Positions 1 to 8,611 of a stretch of 64,000 bases of DNA are shown in pieces. Position numbers and translations under genes: made by a program. A model generated the notes under the pieces. The model saw nothing but the letters and a program-made list of their open reading frames with translations. It ran no database searches and was not told the DNA's origin. Position 1 is the stretch's first letter. The number at the start of each line of letters is the position of its first letter. The stretch spans positions 2,728,001 through 2,792,000 of the forward strand of contig OZ241882.1 of assembly GCA_965203255.1 (NCBI GenBank), given 5' to 3'. Source of the stretch: JAPOUP01 sp965203255 (GTDB lineage: Bacteria > Pseudomonadota > Alphaproteobacteria > Rhodobacterales > Rhodobacteraceae).

Positions 1-689
1 ACGGCTAACCACATCTCCTACCGCAATCTGAAGAACATTGCCAGTGCATCATTCTGTTGTTCGAAGCGGCGAACCTTGATCACGAAAAAAAACTCTCGCG
101 ACGAAAAGGGGTGATCTGCCAGCGGGTATTGTACTTATCGCGCTTGGCATTGTCTTCCCGCATCGAGGCCATATCTGCCCGAAGAAGATCCAGAGTGGCC
201 GAAAGGTTGGCTTGCATCGTGTTGATGTGTTCCTCCGGCACGACGAACCGCCGGCAAATTCATTGACATCCGGCTCGCCGCCCATGGCTTCAACATAGGA
301 CCGGGGCGGAGGCGGCGCAAGGAAACCGAAACTTTGGAAGCAGGTATTGCCATGAATCGCAAATGTCGCCTATGGCCGAAAAATGGAAGCTTCCGGCATA
401 GATTCTGGGATGGAGGCCAAGAACGAGATTGGCGAGGATATAAGTATTAAGTATAGACGCGACACCATATGAACTCGCAGAAGCATTGTCGCGTCCAGTC
501 AAGATAATTCGGGATGAATCCAACAAAAGGGCAGGATTGAAGTATTGAAATTTTCAACTTTGAAGGAATTGTGACTTTCATATGTAATTTCCTAAATATT
601 CTACCAAATCACAAATCGCAGGTCTGCCAACCTACCGCAAGTAATGTGCGATTGCTGCGGCGACTTGTGACGAACCCAACTCGATCAAC
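1..689. other. Gene-poor left edge with a decayed minus-strand fragment
   Basis: No intact gene is seen here. On the minus strand around positions 95-225 one frame reads like a coiled coil (SATLDLLRADMASMREDNA followed by KRDKYNTRW) of the kind that often precedes a membrane helix. It lacks a start, and what may be its upstream part (GGEPDVNEFAGG) lies in a different frame, so it looks like a frameshifted remnant of a small membrane protein. The stretch 540-640 is AT-rich compared with its flanks and carries no recognisable motif. The remnant reading is an inference from frame texture only. Confidence 0.25.
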
Positions 690-1979
690 TCAAACTTGCT
701 GTTCAGGATCACGCAGAAACAACTGAATGTCGGCGACGTTGGTTCCGGTGGCGCCGGTCACAAGCAGGTCACCAGCCGTGCGCAGGGCAAAGTAGCTATC
801 GCTATTGGCCAGCAGCCTGTCGACGTTCTCACCCGCTTCGGCGATCCGCCAGACAGTGCCTGAATCGACGAGCCCTCCTGCGGCATCGGTCGGACCATCT
901 CGGCCGTCAGTGCCACCCGACAGGAACACCCAGCTTTCATTGACATTCTGTGCCGCCATCGCAACGCGTAGGGCAAGCTCCTGGTTTCGGCCGCCCCTGC
1001 CATCTCCTGATACTCTGACAGTTGTCTCGCCTCCCCATATCAGCAGCCGTCGTTCGAGCGGTTGTGCCTTGATGTCGCTGATGATCTGATGAGTTGCACG
1101 GCCAACATCGCCACAGAGGTTGTCCGACACTATCACCGGGGAATGATCTGGAACAGCAGCAGAAATCGCCTCAAGGCTGCGCCGGTTTGAGGCAATGATT
1201 CTGTTGTCCGTACCTTGCGGAGATTCTGCATGTGACACCTGCGCCGCTTGATCCAGATAGTTCCGCACCTTGACGGGAACGTCTGTCCATACATCGAAGC
1301 CCCTCAACAATTGCACGGCGTCTGCCGAAGATCCGAGGGGCGCGGAAGTGGGTCCACTGGCTATGCAGCGTGGATCATCGCCAATGACGTCCGACATAAT
1401 TAGCGAGCGGACATTTGCCGGAGATGCCAGACGTGCCAGTCTGCCGCCCTTGAGTTGTGAGACCTGCTGTCGCACGAGGTTGGTTTGGTAAATATCAAAT
1501 CCATGGCCGAGCAGGAGTTCGTTGACAGCGACTATGTCAGCGAGAGGGATTTCCGGAGGCGGAAGTGTCAGCAGTGACGAGCCACCCCCCGATATTAGAC
1601 ACAGCACGACATCTGACTTGCTCGCCGTTTGCAAGCGACGCTTCACCTCAAGACCAGCCCGGAGTCCACATTCGTTTGGGACGGGGTGTCCAGCGGCAAC
1701 GACCTCGCAGTTCGGGACTTCGCGGAGGTTGCCCGGATTCGTGACTGCAAGCGCGCAGTAAGGTGTGTCGGGCGGGACATGATGGAGCGCCTCCGCAGCC
1801 ATGGTGCAGGCGGCTTTCCCGATGGCGAAAACGATATAGCGGCCACCGGGCAGTTCGGGCAGTGGATTTACCGTCAATTCATGCCGCACAGCAAGGCAGG
1901 GGTCTGCCGCTTTCACCCCGACATTGAACAATGACCGTGCCAGATCTCTATGGTTCCGCTTCGTCATGTGCGTTCGCAT
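690..1979 (-). CDS. ttuD: Glycerate 2-kinase, MOFRL family
   Basis: Predicted cytoplasmic kinase that phosphorylates D-glycerate to 2-phosphoglycerate with ATP, feeding glyoxylate, serine or tartrate carbon into glycolysis. The 429-residue length fits the family. Visible hallmarks are the early FAIGKAACTMA segment, the SGGGSSLLTLP glycine-serine loop near residue 130, KGGRLA, and SDVIGDDPRCIASGPT in the middle. The C-terminal MOFRL half carries SGGTDGRDGPTDAAGG. An ATG 12 bases further in is an alternative start, but the chosen one has GGGGAG about ten bases upstream. The gene stands alone; the groESL transcript ends toward it on the same strand. Family assignment is firm; whether the product is the 2- or 3-phosphate rests on family knowledge. 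Confidence 0.9.
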   Translation of the reverse strand: MRTHMTKRNHRDLARSLFNVGVKAADPCLAVRHELTVNPLPELPGGRYIVFAIGKAACTMAAEALHHVPPDTPYCALAVTNPGNLREVPNCEVVAAGHPVPNECGLRAGLEVKRRLQTASKSDVVLCLISGGGSSLLTLPPPEIPLADIVAVNELLLGHGFDIYQTNLVRQQVSQLKGGRLARLASPANVRSLIMSDVIGDDPRCIASGPTSAPLGSSADAVQLLRGFDVWTDVPVKVRNYLDQAAQVSHAESPQGTDNRIIASNRRSLEAISAAVPDHSPVIVSDNLCGDVGRATHQIISDIKAQPLERRLLIWGGETTVRVSGDGRGGRNQELALRVAMAAQNVNESWVFLSGGTDGRDGPTDAAGGLVDSGTVWRIAEAGENVDRLLANSDSYFALRTAGDLLVTGATGTNVADIQLFLRDPEQQV

Positions 1980-2244
1980 CCGGATTGGACTCCCCGCCTA
2001 CCGAGACACGAGGGTGTGTTTACCAGCTCGATTGGCCCGCCGAACGACGGTCTGGATCTCGATGTTCGGTTCACATCCCGCAGATCAAGCCTCTTGGGAT
2101 TTGCAACCAACGATTGAGGATCTCTAAGCTGATTCAACGGACGTTCCAGTGACCTTCGTATGGAATTCGCCGACGGCTATGGCAAGGCCACGCAAGACAG
2201 GTTGTTGCACCCCGACAGGCACTGGTGAGACAGTTGCCATCAAT

Positions 2245-2275
2245 TGAAAAGGGGCCGCGCAGGCGACCCCTTTCC
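2245..2275 (-). terminator. Rho-independent terminator of groESL
   Basis: Read on the minus strand, AAAGGGG is followed by a GC-rich loop and then CCCCTTTT, about 23 bases past the groEL stop codon. The stem with its short T tract has the form of an intrinsic terminator. The rest of the interval between groEL and the glycerate kinase (about 1980-2240) shows nothing further that I can name. Confidence 0.65.
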
Positions 2276-2296
2276 GTTACCGTTGCTCGCAACGGC

Positions 2297-3940
2297 TTAC
2301 ATCATGCCGCCCATATCTGGCATGCCGCCGCCGCCCATAGCAGGGGCCGCGTTCTTGGGCTCTGGCTTGTCAGCAACCATCGCCTCTGTAGTGATAAGGA
2401 GACCCGCAACTGAAGCTGCGTCCTCCAGTGCCGTCCGCACGACCTTGGCCGGGTCGATGACGCCGAACGCAAACATGTCGCCATATTCCTCGGTCTGCGC
2501 ATTGAAGCCAAACTTGGGATCGTCGGATTCGCGGATTTTGCCCGCAACCACAGAGCCGTCCACACCGGCGTTCTCGGCGATCTGACGAAGCGGAGCCTCC
2601 AGTGCCCGACGGACGATGGCGATTCCAGCATCCTGATCGCTGTTTTCACCTGTCAGTCCCTCAAAGGACTTGGCAGCATGAATCAGCGATACGCCACCAC
2701 CGATCACAATGCCCTCCTGAACAGCGGCACGGGTCGAGTTGAGTGCGTCATCAACACGATCCTTGCGCTCCTTGACCTCGACTTCGGTCATACCACCGAC
2801 GCGAATCACGGCAACGCCGCCGGCGAGCTTCGCAACCCGCTCCTGGAGCTTTTCGCGATCGTAGTCACTTGTGGTTTCCTCGATCTGCTGGCGGATCTGG
2901 GAAACTCGTGCTTCGATCTCGGATTTCTCACCTGCGCCGTCCACGACCGTGGTTTCGTCCTTGGTGATCGAGATGCGCTTGGCTGTCCCCAGCATGTCAA
3001 TCGTGACATTTTCGAGCTTCATGCCAAGATCTTCCGAGATCACCTGACCACCAGTCAGGATCGCGATGTCCTGCAGCATGGCCTTGCGGCGGTCGCCGAA
3101 GCCGGGGGCTTTGACAGCAGCGATCTTCAGACCACCCCGCAGTTTGTTGACGACAAGCGTAGCCAAGGCCTCGCCTTCCACGTCTTCCGCAACGACCAAC
3201 ATTGGCTTGCCTGACTGGATGACGGTTTCCAACAATGGAACCATAGGCTGCAGCGAGGAGAGCTTCTTCTCGTGCAGCAGGATGTAGGCGTCTTCAAGTT
3301 CAGCCGTCATTTTGTCTGGATTGGTGACAAAATATGGCGACAGGTAGCCGCGATCAAACTGCATACCTTCGACGACCTCGGTTTCCGTGTCGAGACCCTT
3401 GTTTTCCTCTACGGTGATCACGCCGTCATTGCCGACTTTCTGCATTGCATCAGCGATCTGTTGACCGATTTCCGCTTCGCCGTTTGCTGAGATGGTGCCG
3501 ACCTGCGCGACCTCGTCGCTGCCCTTCACTTCCCGCGACGACGACTTGATCTTGTCGATGCACTTCTCGACGGCCGAGTCGATTCCACGCTTCAGATCCA
3601 TCGGGTTCATGCCAGCTGCGACCGACTTCAGGCCTTCGCGTACGATGGCCTGAGCCAAAAGCGTTGCCGTGGTCGTGCCGTCGCCGGCCTCGTCGTTGGT
3701 GCGGCTAGCCACTTCCCTGACCATCTGCGCACCCATGTTCTCGAACTTGTCCTCAAGTTCGATTTCCTTTGCCACCGTCACGCCATCTTTGGTGATGCGT
3801 GGCGCGCCGAACGACTTGTCTAGAACAACGTTGCGGCCCTTTGGCCCCAGCGTCACCCTGACGGCGTCGGCTAGGATGTTGACGCCCTTCAACATGCGAT
3901 TGCGGGCATCCGTTTCGAATTTGACGTCCTTAGCAGCCAT
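2297..3940 (-). CDS. groEL: Chaperonin GroEL (Hsp60)
   Basis: Fourteen-subunit ATP-driven folding chamber of the cytoplasm, working with GroES. The 547-residue protein is full length, begins MAAKDVKFETDARNRML, has the nucleotide-binding GDGTTTATLLAQAI segment near residue 87, and ends in the typical Gly-Met tail (GGGGMPDMGGMM). A strong AGGAG site precedes the ATG. It follows groES with a 50-base gap, so the two form one transcript that starts at a CIRCE-controlled promoter. No anomaly is seen. Confidence 0.99.
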   Translation of the reverse strand: MAAKDVKFETDARNRMLKGVNILADAVRVTLGPKGRNVVLDKSFGAPRITKDGVTVAKEIELEDKFENMGAQMVREVASRTNDEAGDGTTTATLLAQAIVREGLKSVAAGMNPMDLKRGIDSAVEKCIDKIKSSSREVKGSDEVAQVGTISANGEAEIGQQIADAMQKVGNDGVITVEENKGLDTETEVVEGMQFDRGYLSPYFVTNPDKMTAELEDAYILLHEKKLSSLQPMVPLLETVIQSGKPMLVVAEDVEGEALATLVVNKLRGGLKIAAVKAPGFGDRRKAMLQDIAILTGGQVISEDLGMKLENVTIDMLGTAKRISITKDETTVVDGAGEKSEIEARVSQIRQQIEETTSDYDREKLQERVAKLAGGVAVIRVGGMTEVEVKERKDRVDDALNSTRAAVQEGIVIGGGVSLIHAAKSFEGLTGENSDQDAGIAIVRRALEAPLRQIAENAGVDGSVVAGKIRESDDPKFGFNAQTEEYGDMFAFGVIDPAKVVRTALEDAASVAGLLITTEAMVADKPEPKNAAPAMGGGGMPDMGGMM

Positions 3941-3990
3941 GATTGCTCGCTCCTGGTTGTCTGGTGGTTTCAGTTAGGAAGGGCGGCGTC

Positions 3991-4278
3991 TCAGGAAACG
4001 ATTCCGAGAATGTCGCTTTCCTTCATGATCAGCAGTTCCTCGCCGTCAAGCGTGATCTCAGTCCCTGACCACTTGCCGAACAGGATCTTGTCCCCGGCCT
4101 TGACGTCCATTGCGATGCGTCCGCCGTCATCATCCTTGGCGCCGTCTCCAACTGAAACAACTTCGCCCTCGGCGGGTTTTTCCTTGGCGCTGTCCGGAAT
4201 GATCAGACCACCAGTCGTCTTTTCGTCAGATTCGACGCGGCGGACCAATACCCGGTCATGCAGAGGTTTGAATGCCAT
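3991..4278 (-). CDS. groES: Co-chaperonin GroES (Hsp10)
   Basis: Seven-subunit lid of the GroEL chamber. The 95-residue protein has the family start (MAFKPLHDRVLVRR), the mobile loop (ESDEKTTGGLIIPDSAKEKP), the GEVVSVGDG turn and the C-terminal KESDILGIV strand. AAGGAG lies a few bases before the ATG. It is the first gene of groES-groEL, with the CIRCE element and promoter directly upstream. Confidence 0.99.
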   Translation of the reverse strand: MAFKPLHDRVLVRRVESDEKTTGGLIIPDSAKEKPAEGEVVSVGDGAKDDDGGRIAMDVKAGDKILFGKWSGTEITLDGEELLIMKESDILGIVS

Positions 4279-4317
4279 TTCTGAACGCTCCTTCGTTCGT
4301 TCGTTGGTTCCAGATTA

Positions 4318-4344
4318 CTGGCACTCAAGAAATGCGAGTGCCAA
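4318..4344 (-). promoter_or_regulatory. CIRCE operator (HrcA binding site)
   Basis: An inverted repeat TTGGCACTC - 9 bases - GAGTGCCAG lies 40 bases upstream of groES. This matches the CIRCE consensus TTAGCACTC-N9-GAGTGCTAA in spacing and in 15 of 18 arm positions. CIRCE is the operator of the heat-shock repressor HrcA. It sits just downstream of the -10 box, where a bound repressor would block transcription. Confidence 0.93.
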
Positions 4345-4380
4345 CAGCGCACATTTAGGGATCACGAATGGACCTGTCAA
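4345..4380 (-). promoter_or_regulatory. groESL promoter, sigma70-like
   Basis: On the minus strand TTGACA (4375-4380) and TAAATG (4352-4357) are separated by exactly 17 bases, and the CIRCE arm begins a few bases downstream of the predicted start. A perfect -35 with good spacing supports a housekeeping promoter repressed by HrcA. No good sigma32-type box was found here. Confidence 0.75.
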
Positions 4381-4572
4381 TGCTGTTCAACCTGCTTCGG
4401 CGAAAAAAATTGGTCAGCCACCGCATTGGCGTCTAGTTGGCCATCGGGCCATTGTTGCGACAATCCCTGCAAACAATGAAGCCCACTGCCCAACCCCTTC
4501 TGGCGTGACAATCGGGGGCCACATCCATATAGAGACGTTCGACCTCTCGTCAATGCGAAATGGGAAAGAGAA

Positions 4573-5499
4573 ATGGCCATTGAAATATTCGGGCACAAGT
4601 CCCCAGACACCGACTCAGTCGGCTCTGCCATAATCTGGGCTTGGTTCCTCAACGAAGTGAAAGGCGACGATGCCGAAGCAGTACTTCTGGGAGAACCTAG
4701 TTCGGAAGCCGCTTTCGTGTTGGATCGATGGGACATTCCGAAGCCTCGCATTATCGAGAGTCTTGATCCCGGCCAGCCTGTCATCATCGTCGATACAAAC
4801 AATCCAGCAGAACTCCCCAGCGGGATTGACGAAGCGGACATCCGGGCGATCATCGACCATCATCGCCTCGCCGGTGGCCTTGCGACGAAAGGTCCAATCG
4901 ACGTGACAGTTCGGCCTTTGGCCTGCACGGCGACAATCATGCATGACCTCATGGGGCCAAGCGCATCGGAACTGCCCGCGTGGGTGAAGGGAATTATGCT
5001 GAGTTGCATCCTGTCCGACACACTTGAATTCCGTTCCCCCACCACGACCGAGCAGGACAGGTCACTGGCAGAGGAACTGGCATCCGGTCTTGGCCTCGAC
5101 CTCTCGGCATACGCTGGCGAGCTATTCGCCGCGAAGTCCGACGTCTCTAAATTCTCGGACAAGGAATTGGTTCGCATGGACTCCAAGGAACATGGGGTCA
5201 GTGGAACGAAACTTCGAGTTTCAGTTATAGAGACAACCGCATCGAGGACAGTGCTTGAGCGCAAAGACGGTCTAATGGCAGCGATGGAAGAGGTGGCGGA
5301 AGAGGATGGTGTCGACCAAGTGCTTCTTTTCGTCGTCGACATTCTGGATGAGCACGCGACGCTTCTGGTGCCAAACGACGTGGTCAGAGGAATCGCACGG
5401 AACAGTTTTGGCGTGGAAGCCGTGGACGACACCATCGTTCTGCCCGGCGTCATGAGCCGCAAGAAACAGATCATACCGAACCTCAGGAGCTTAACCTGA
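4573..5499 (+). CDS. ppaC: Manganese-dependent inorganic pyrophosphatase (DHH family)
   Basis: Hydrolyses pyrophosphate to phosphate and so drives biosynthetic reactions. This is the family II enzyme, unrelated to the usual proteobacterial Ppa. The 308-residue protein shows the metal-binding set of the family: GHKSPDTDSVGSAI near the N terminus, VDTNN in the middle and IDHHRL (the DHH signature), followed by a DHHA2-type C-terminal domain ending PGVMSRKKQIIPNL. GAAAGAGA just before the ATG is the likely ribosome site. It diverges from groES across about 290 bases and is monocistronic as far as can be seen. Confidence 0.95.
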   Translation: MAIEIFGHKSPDTDSVGSAIIWAWFLNEVKGDDAEAVLLGEPSSEAAFVLDRWDIPKPRIIESLDPGQPVIIVDTNNPAELPSGIDEADIRAIIDHHRLAGGLATKGPIDVTVRPLACTATIMHDLMGPSASELPAWVKGIMLSCILSDTLEFRSPTTTEQDRSLAEELASGLGLDLSAYAGELFAAKSDVSKFSDKELVRMDSKEHGVSGTKLRVSVIETTASRTVLERKDGLMAAMEEVAEEDGVDQVLLFVVDILDEHATLLVPNDVVRGIARNSFGVEAVDDTIVLPGVMSRKKQIIPNLRSLT

Positions 5500-5626
5500 A
5501 GCGGCATGATCGCAAATTGATTCCAGAGATTGGCAGGGCAGTGGGGCTCTGGATGATCGACCCCGGAGCAGGTGGAAACTTGAGACAGTCCGGGTTTCAT
5601 GTCGAACTGCGATTTAGGGGTTGCCA

Positions 5627-6499
5627 ATGACCAGGATCATCGAATCACTGAAAGAAATAATGCACAGCTATGATGTGCTTCTCTGTGATCTTTGGGGCTG
5701 CCTGCATAACGGACGACTTCCGTATTGGGCTGCCGTGGAGGCTTTGCGAGGTGCCAGGGCAAGGGGAATCACTGTGGTTCTCTTGACCAACGCCCCACGG
5801 TCCAGGATTGAGGTCGAGAAGCAACTTGCTGGAATTGGTGTACCGCAGGACTGTTGGGACGTGATCACGACGTCGGGGGACAGTGCGCGGGCAGCGATGT
5901 TTCGTGGAGCGGCCGGTTCCAGAGTTTGGTTCATCGGCAATGAGCGCGACCTTCCCATTTTCGAGCCGCTCAAAATCATCGATAATCCAGTCGAAATCGT
6001 TCGCACTCGGCCTGAAGATGCTGAAGGCATTGTCTGCTGCGGACCCGAAGACCCATATGCAGATCCGGAATGTTACCGACCCCTTTTCGTCAACCCGGCG
6101 GACAGAGGCCTGCCGCTACTCTGTTTCAATCCCGACATTGTCGTGGACTATGGCACCCAAAGGCAATGGTGTGCCGGTGCTCTCGCGCAGCTCTATACGA
6201 GCATGGGGGGAACAAGTCACTATTTTGGAAAGCCGCATCCGCCAATCTACGATCTGGCGCGACAGCGGCTCGCCGCAATGGGTAAAGATGCCTCGAACGA
6301 CCGCATTCTGGCCATTGGAGATGGCATAGCTACCGACGTCGCCGGTGCGACGGGTGAAGGAATCGATGCGCTATTTGTCACAGGTGGTCTTGCCCTTGAG
6401 GAGACAGGCACTGCGGAACAGCCGGACCCAGCCGCGCTAAAGGGTTATCTGGGAAAAGAGAACTTCGATCCAAAATTCTCGATTGGATTTCTACGCTAA
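5627..6499 (+). CDS. HAD-superfamily hydrolase, TIGR01459 type
   Basis: Phosphatase of the NagD-like HAD branch, substrate unknown. Motif I is LLCDLWGCLHNG near residue 17 (Asp nucleophile, with tryptophan in place of the second Asp, as is common in this subgroup). Motif II is VVLLTNAPRS. The metal-binding end is AIGDGIATDVAGATGEGIDALFVTGG. The ATG is chosen because TTAGGGG lies about 7 bases upstream; a TTG two codons earlier is less likely. It is followed by the MaoC gene and ribF on the same strand, an order I associate with Rhodobacterales. Subfamily naming is from memory. Confidence 0.88.
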   Translation: MTRIIESLKEIMHSYDVLLCDLWGCLHNGRLPYWAAVEALRGARARGITVVLLTNAPRSRIEVEKQLAGIGVPQDCWDVITTSGDSARAAMFRGAAGSRVWFIGNERDLPIFEPLKIIDNPVEIVRTRPEDAEGIVCCGPEDPYADPECYRPLFVNPADRGLPLLCFNPDIVVDYGTQRQWCAGALAQLYTSMGGTSHYFGKPHPPIYDLARQRLAAMGKDASNDRILAIGDGIATDVAGATGEGIDALFVTGGLALEETGTAEQPDPAALKGYLGKENFDPKFSIGFLR

Positions 6500-6629
6500 T
6501 CGATAGAGCAAGATTGTTTCAATTCCTGCGTACAATTCGTCCAAAAGTTGCTTTCCGAATTGCACGGAATGGGTGGTGGTCCTATGATGTGCCTATGAGT
6601 GATCCTTCGGTTCCAACAGGCGGCACAAT

Positions 6630-7094
6630 ATGGGTTCAGGTGACGGCGGCACGTTCGATAACGATGTCCGGGGGACAATCTGCGTCGAGGATCTCGAAAT
6701 CGGAATGCGCAGGCAGCTCCGCAAGCTCTGCACAGATCACGATATCCAGCTATTCGCCGAAATCTCGACCGACCACAATCCTGTGCATCTTGATGAAGAC
6801 TACGCCCAGAACACGATTTTCGAGGGCCGCATCGCTCACGGAATGATGACGGCGTCGCTGATCTCAGCAGTTATTGGAGAGCAGCTCCCCGGACACGGTA
6901 CCGTCTACCTTCGCCAGGACCTCCGCTTCCTTGCGCCTGTTCGTCCCGGTGACTTGGTACTTGCTGTTGTTGAAGTCACCGCAATCGATCATTCTCGCCG
7001 TCGCGTAACCCTTGATTGTCATTGTGCGGTGGGCGATAGGGTCGTCTTGAAGGGCGAGGCACTGGTTCTGGCGCCAAGCCGCAAATTTGACTGA
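6630..7094 (+). CDS. MaoC-family dehydratase
   Basis: Hot-dog-fold (R)-specific enoyl-CoA hydratase-like protein of 154 residues. The hydratase signature is complete: EISTDHNPVHLDEDYA supplies the catalytic Asp and His, followed by RIAHGMMTASLIS and the C-terminal substrate-channel strands (YLRQDLRFLAPVRPGD). It could act on short-chain enoyl-CoA in fatty-acid or polyhydroxyalkanoate metabolism, but the true substrate cannot be read. It lies between the HAD hydrolase and ribF on one strand, with 32 bases to ribF, so co-transcription is likely. Confidence 0.88.
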   Translation: MGSGDGGTFDNDVRGTICVEDLEIGMRRQLRKLCTDHDIQLFAEISTDHNPVHLDEDYAQNTIFEGRIAHGMMTASLISAVIGEQLPGHGTVYLRQDLRFLAPVRPGDLVLAVVEVTAIDHSRRRVTLDCHCAVGDRVVLKGEALVLAPSRKFD

Positions 7095-7126
7095 ATTCCG
7101 GGGGTTGATCCCCGCTTCGGGGGACG

Positions 7127-8068
7127 ATGCGCATTTTCAAGACATGGAAAGGGCTGACTGAAGCCGACCGAGGGGCCTCTGCTGCAATCGGAAATTTTGA
7201 CGGTGTGCATCTCGGTCACCAGGCGGTGATCGATATCGCCCGAGAGGAATCCGCGCGATCCGGCGCACCGTTGGGAATTGTTACATTTGAGCCACATCCT
7301 CGTCAGGCTTTCGCACCTGGCGCACCTCCGTTTCGGTTGATGAATTCCGAGTCTCGGGCGCATCGGCTTGAGAAGCTTGGTATAGACCTCCTTTATCAAC
7401 TGGAATTTGGTCCGGATCTCTTTGGCTTGACTCCAAAGGAATTCGCCCGTGAGATTCTCGCGAATGGACTGGGACTTGGCCATGCGGTCGTGGGAGCTGA
7501 CTTTCGCTTTGGCAAAGGCCGCGCGGGTTCAGCACAGGATCTGCGGGCCTTAGGACATGAATTTGGGTTTGCGGTTTCCACGGCCAGTTTGGTGGAGAGC
7601 CACGGCACCGAAGTCTCTTCCACGGGAATCCGCCGGGCATTGGCAGAAGGGCGGCCCCGGGATGCCGCCACAATGCTGGGTCACTGGCATCGGATCGATG
7701 GGCCGGTCCTGCATGGGGACAAACGTGGAAAGGCGCTTGGCTTCCCAACCGCAAATATGTCGGTCGTGGATCTTCATTCACCGAAGTTTGGGGTCTATGC
7801 CGTCAGTGTCGATGTCCTGGACGGACCTCACCGGGGAACCTTCGCCGGCGCCGCTTCGATAGGTGTGCGCCCGATGTTTGGCGCAAATCCACCCAATCTC
7901 GAAATCCATATCCTTGATTTCGAAGGGGACATCTACGGTACGCACCTATCAGTGGCGCTCATCGAATTCCTGCGTCCCGAGATGAAGTTCGATGGTCTTG
8001 GTGGCTTGATTGAGCAGATGGCCGCTGACTGCACTCGCGTACGCGGAATAATCGCGGATGAGCCATGA
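7127..8068 (+). CDS. ribF: Bifunctional riboflavin kinase / FAD synthetase
   Basis: Makes FMN and FAD from riboflavin in two ATP-dependent steps. The N-terminal adenylyltransferase domain shows AAIGNFDGVHLGHQAVI near residue 22 and GADFRFGKGRAG near residue 125. The C-terminal kinase domain shows GDKRGKALGFPTANMSV near residue 200 and the IGVRPMFG segment. At 313 residues it is full length. It closes the HAD-MaoC-ribF run. Confidence 0.97.
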   Translation: MRIFKTWKGLTEADRGASAAIGNFDGVHLGHQAVIDIAREESARSGAPLGIVTFEPHPRQAFAPGAPPFRLMNSESRAHRLEKLGIDLLYQLEFGPDLFGLTPKEFAREILANGLGLGHAVVGADFRFGKGRAGSAQDLRALGHEFGFAVSTASLVESHGTEVSSTGIRRALAEGRPRDAATMLGHWHRIDGPVLHGDKRGKALGFPTANMSVVDLHSPKFGVYAVSVDVLDGPHRGTFAGAASIGVRPMFGANPPNLEIHILDFEGDIYGTHLSVALIEFLRPEMKFDGLGGLIEQMAADCTRVRGIIADEP

Positions 8069-8114
8069 AATGTAGCAAATGGCGATTGTTTCCCTCCAGC
8101 GATGCCGCAATCCC

Positions 8115-8130
8115 GAATCCTTCAGGATTC
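8115..8130 (+). terminator. Short perfect hairpin after ribF
   Basis: GAATCC-TTCA-GGATTC forms a six-base stem with a four-base loop about 47 bases past the ribF stop. There is no T tract, so it may be a weak terminator or a 3' end stabiliser rather than a strong intrinsic terminator. Confidence 0.35.
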
Positions 8131-8294
8131 AGGTAGGTTGTCGCGGGCTGAGGAATTCCACTCTCCCCGCACGATCATGCTGGTCAATCGGCTGTTTCGT
8201 CAAGCAGTGGTGATTCCGGGATGCTATATGACGGTCGACCCTGCAGGTTCCAACTGATAGAATAATTGCAGTTGTGCCGAATTCTGGTTTACAA

Positions 8295-8312
8295 ATGATA
8301 TCATGATATCAT
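8295..8312 (+). promoter_or_regulatory. Palindromic operator at the start of hipBA
   Basis: ATGATATCATGATATCAT is an 18-base perfect palindrome made of two abutting TGATATCA units, lying directly upstream of and partly over possible hipB start codons. Antitoxins of the HipB type repress their own operon by binding such inverted repeats, so this is the likely autoregulatory site. A weak promoter pair (TTGCAG at 8266, TACAAA at 8290, 18-base spacing) would place the operator over the transcription start. Confidence 0.6.
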
Positions 8313-8317
8313 TCGTG

Positions 8318-8611
8318 ATGCCTTTGGAAGCCAGGTTCGCCATCGCGTCGAACCTGCGTCGTCGGCGTCTGGCCCTGGACTTGACGCAAAAGGGCCTGAG
8401 CGAACGCTCTGGTGTCGCTCTCGCAACCCTGCGTAGGTTCGAGCGGACAGGATCCATCTCTCTGGAAAGTCTCCTGAAGCTGATGCTCGTTGTGGGTGGG
8501 ATCGAGGAGACCGTCAATGCGACCGCCGTTCCGGAAACGGATTTCACCTCCATCGACGATGTGATCGCAGGGCGAAGGCGGCCAACTCGAAAGCGGGGAT
8601 CCAAGTCGTGA
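8318..8611 (+). CDS. hipB: HipB-like XRE-family antitoxin
   Basis: Small DNA-binding antitoxin of 97 residues. A Cro/C1-type helix-turn-helix covers about residues 8-60 (LTQKGLSERSGVALATLRRF is its core). The C terminus is basic (RRRPTRKRGSKS). An in-frame ATG at 8303 lies inside the operator palindrome, so the ATG at 8318 is preferred; neither has a clear ribosome site. The stop overlaps the toxin start by four bases, the usual coupling in toxin-antitoxin pairs. It is expected to neutralise the adjacent HipA kinase and repress the operon. Confidence 0.85.
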   Translation: MPLEARFAIASNLRRRRLALDLTQKGLSERSGVALATLRRFERTGSISLESLLKLMLVVGGIEETVNATAVPETDFTSIDDVIAGRRRPTRKRGSKS

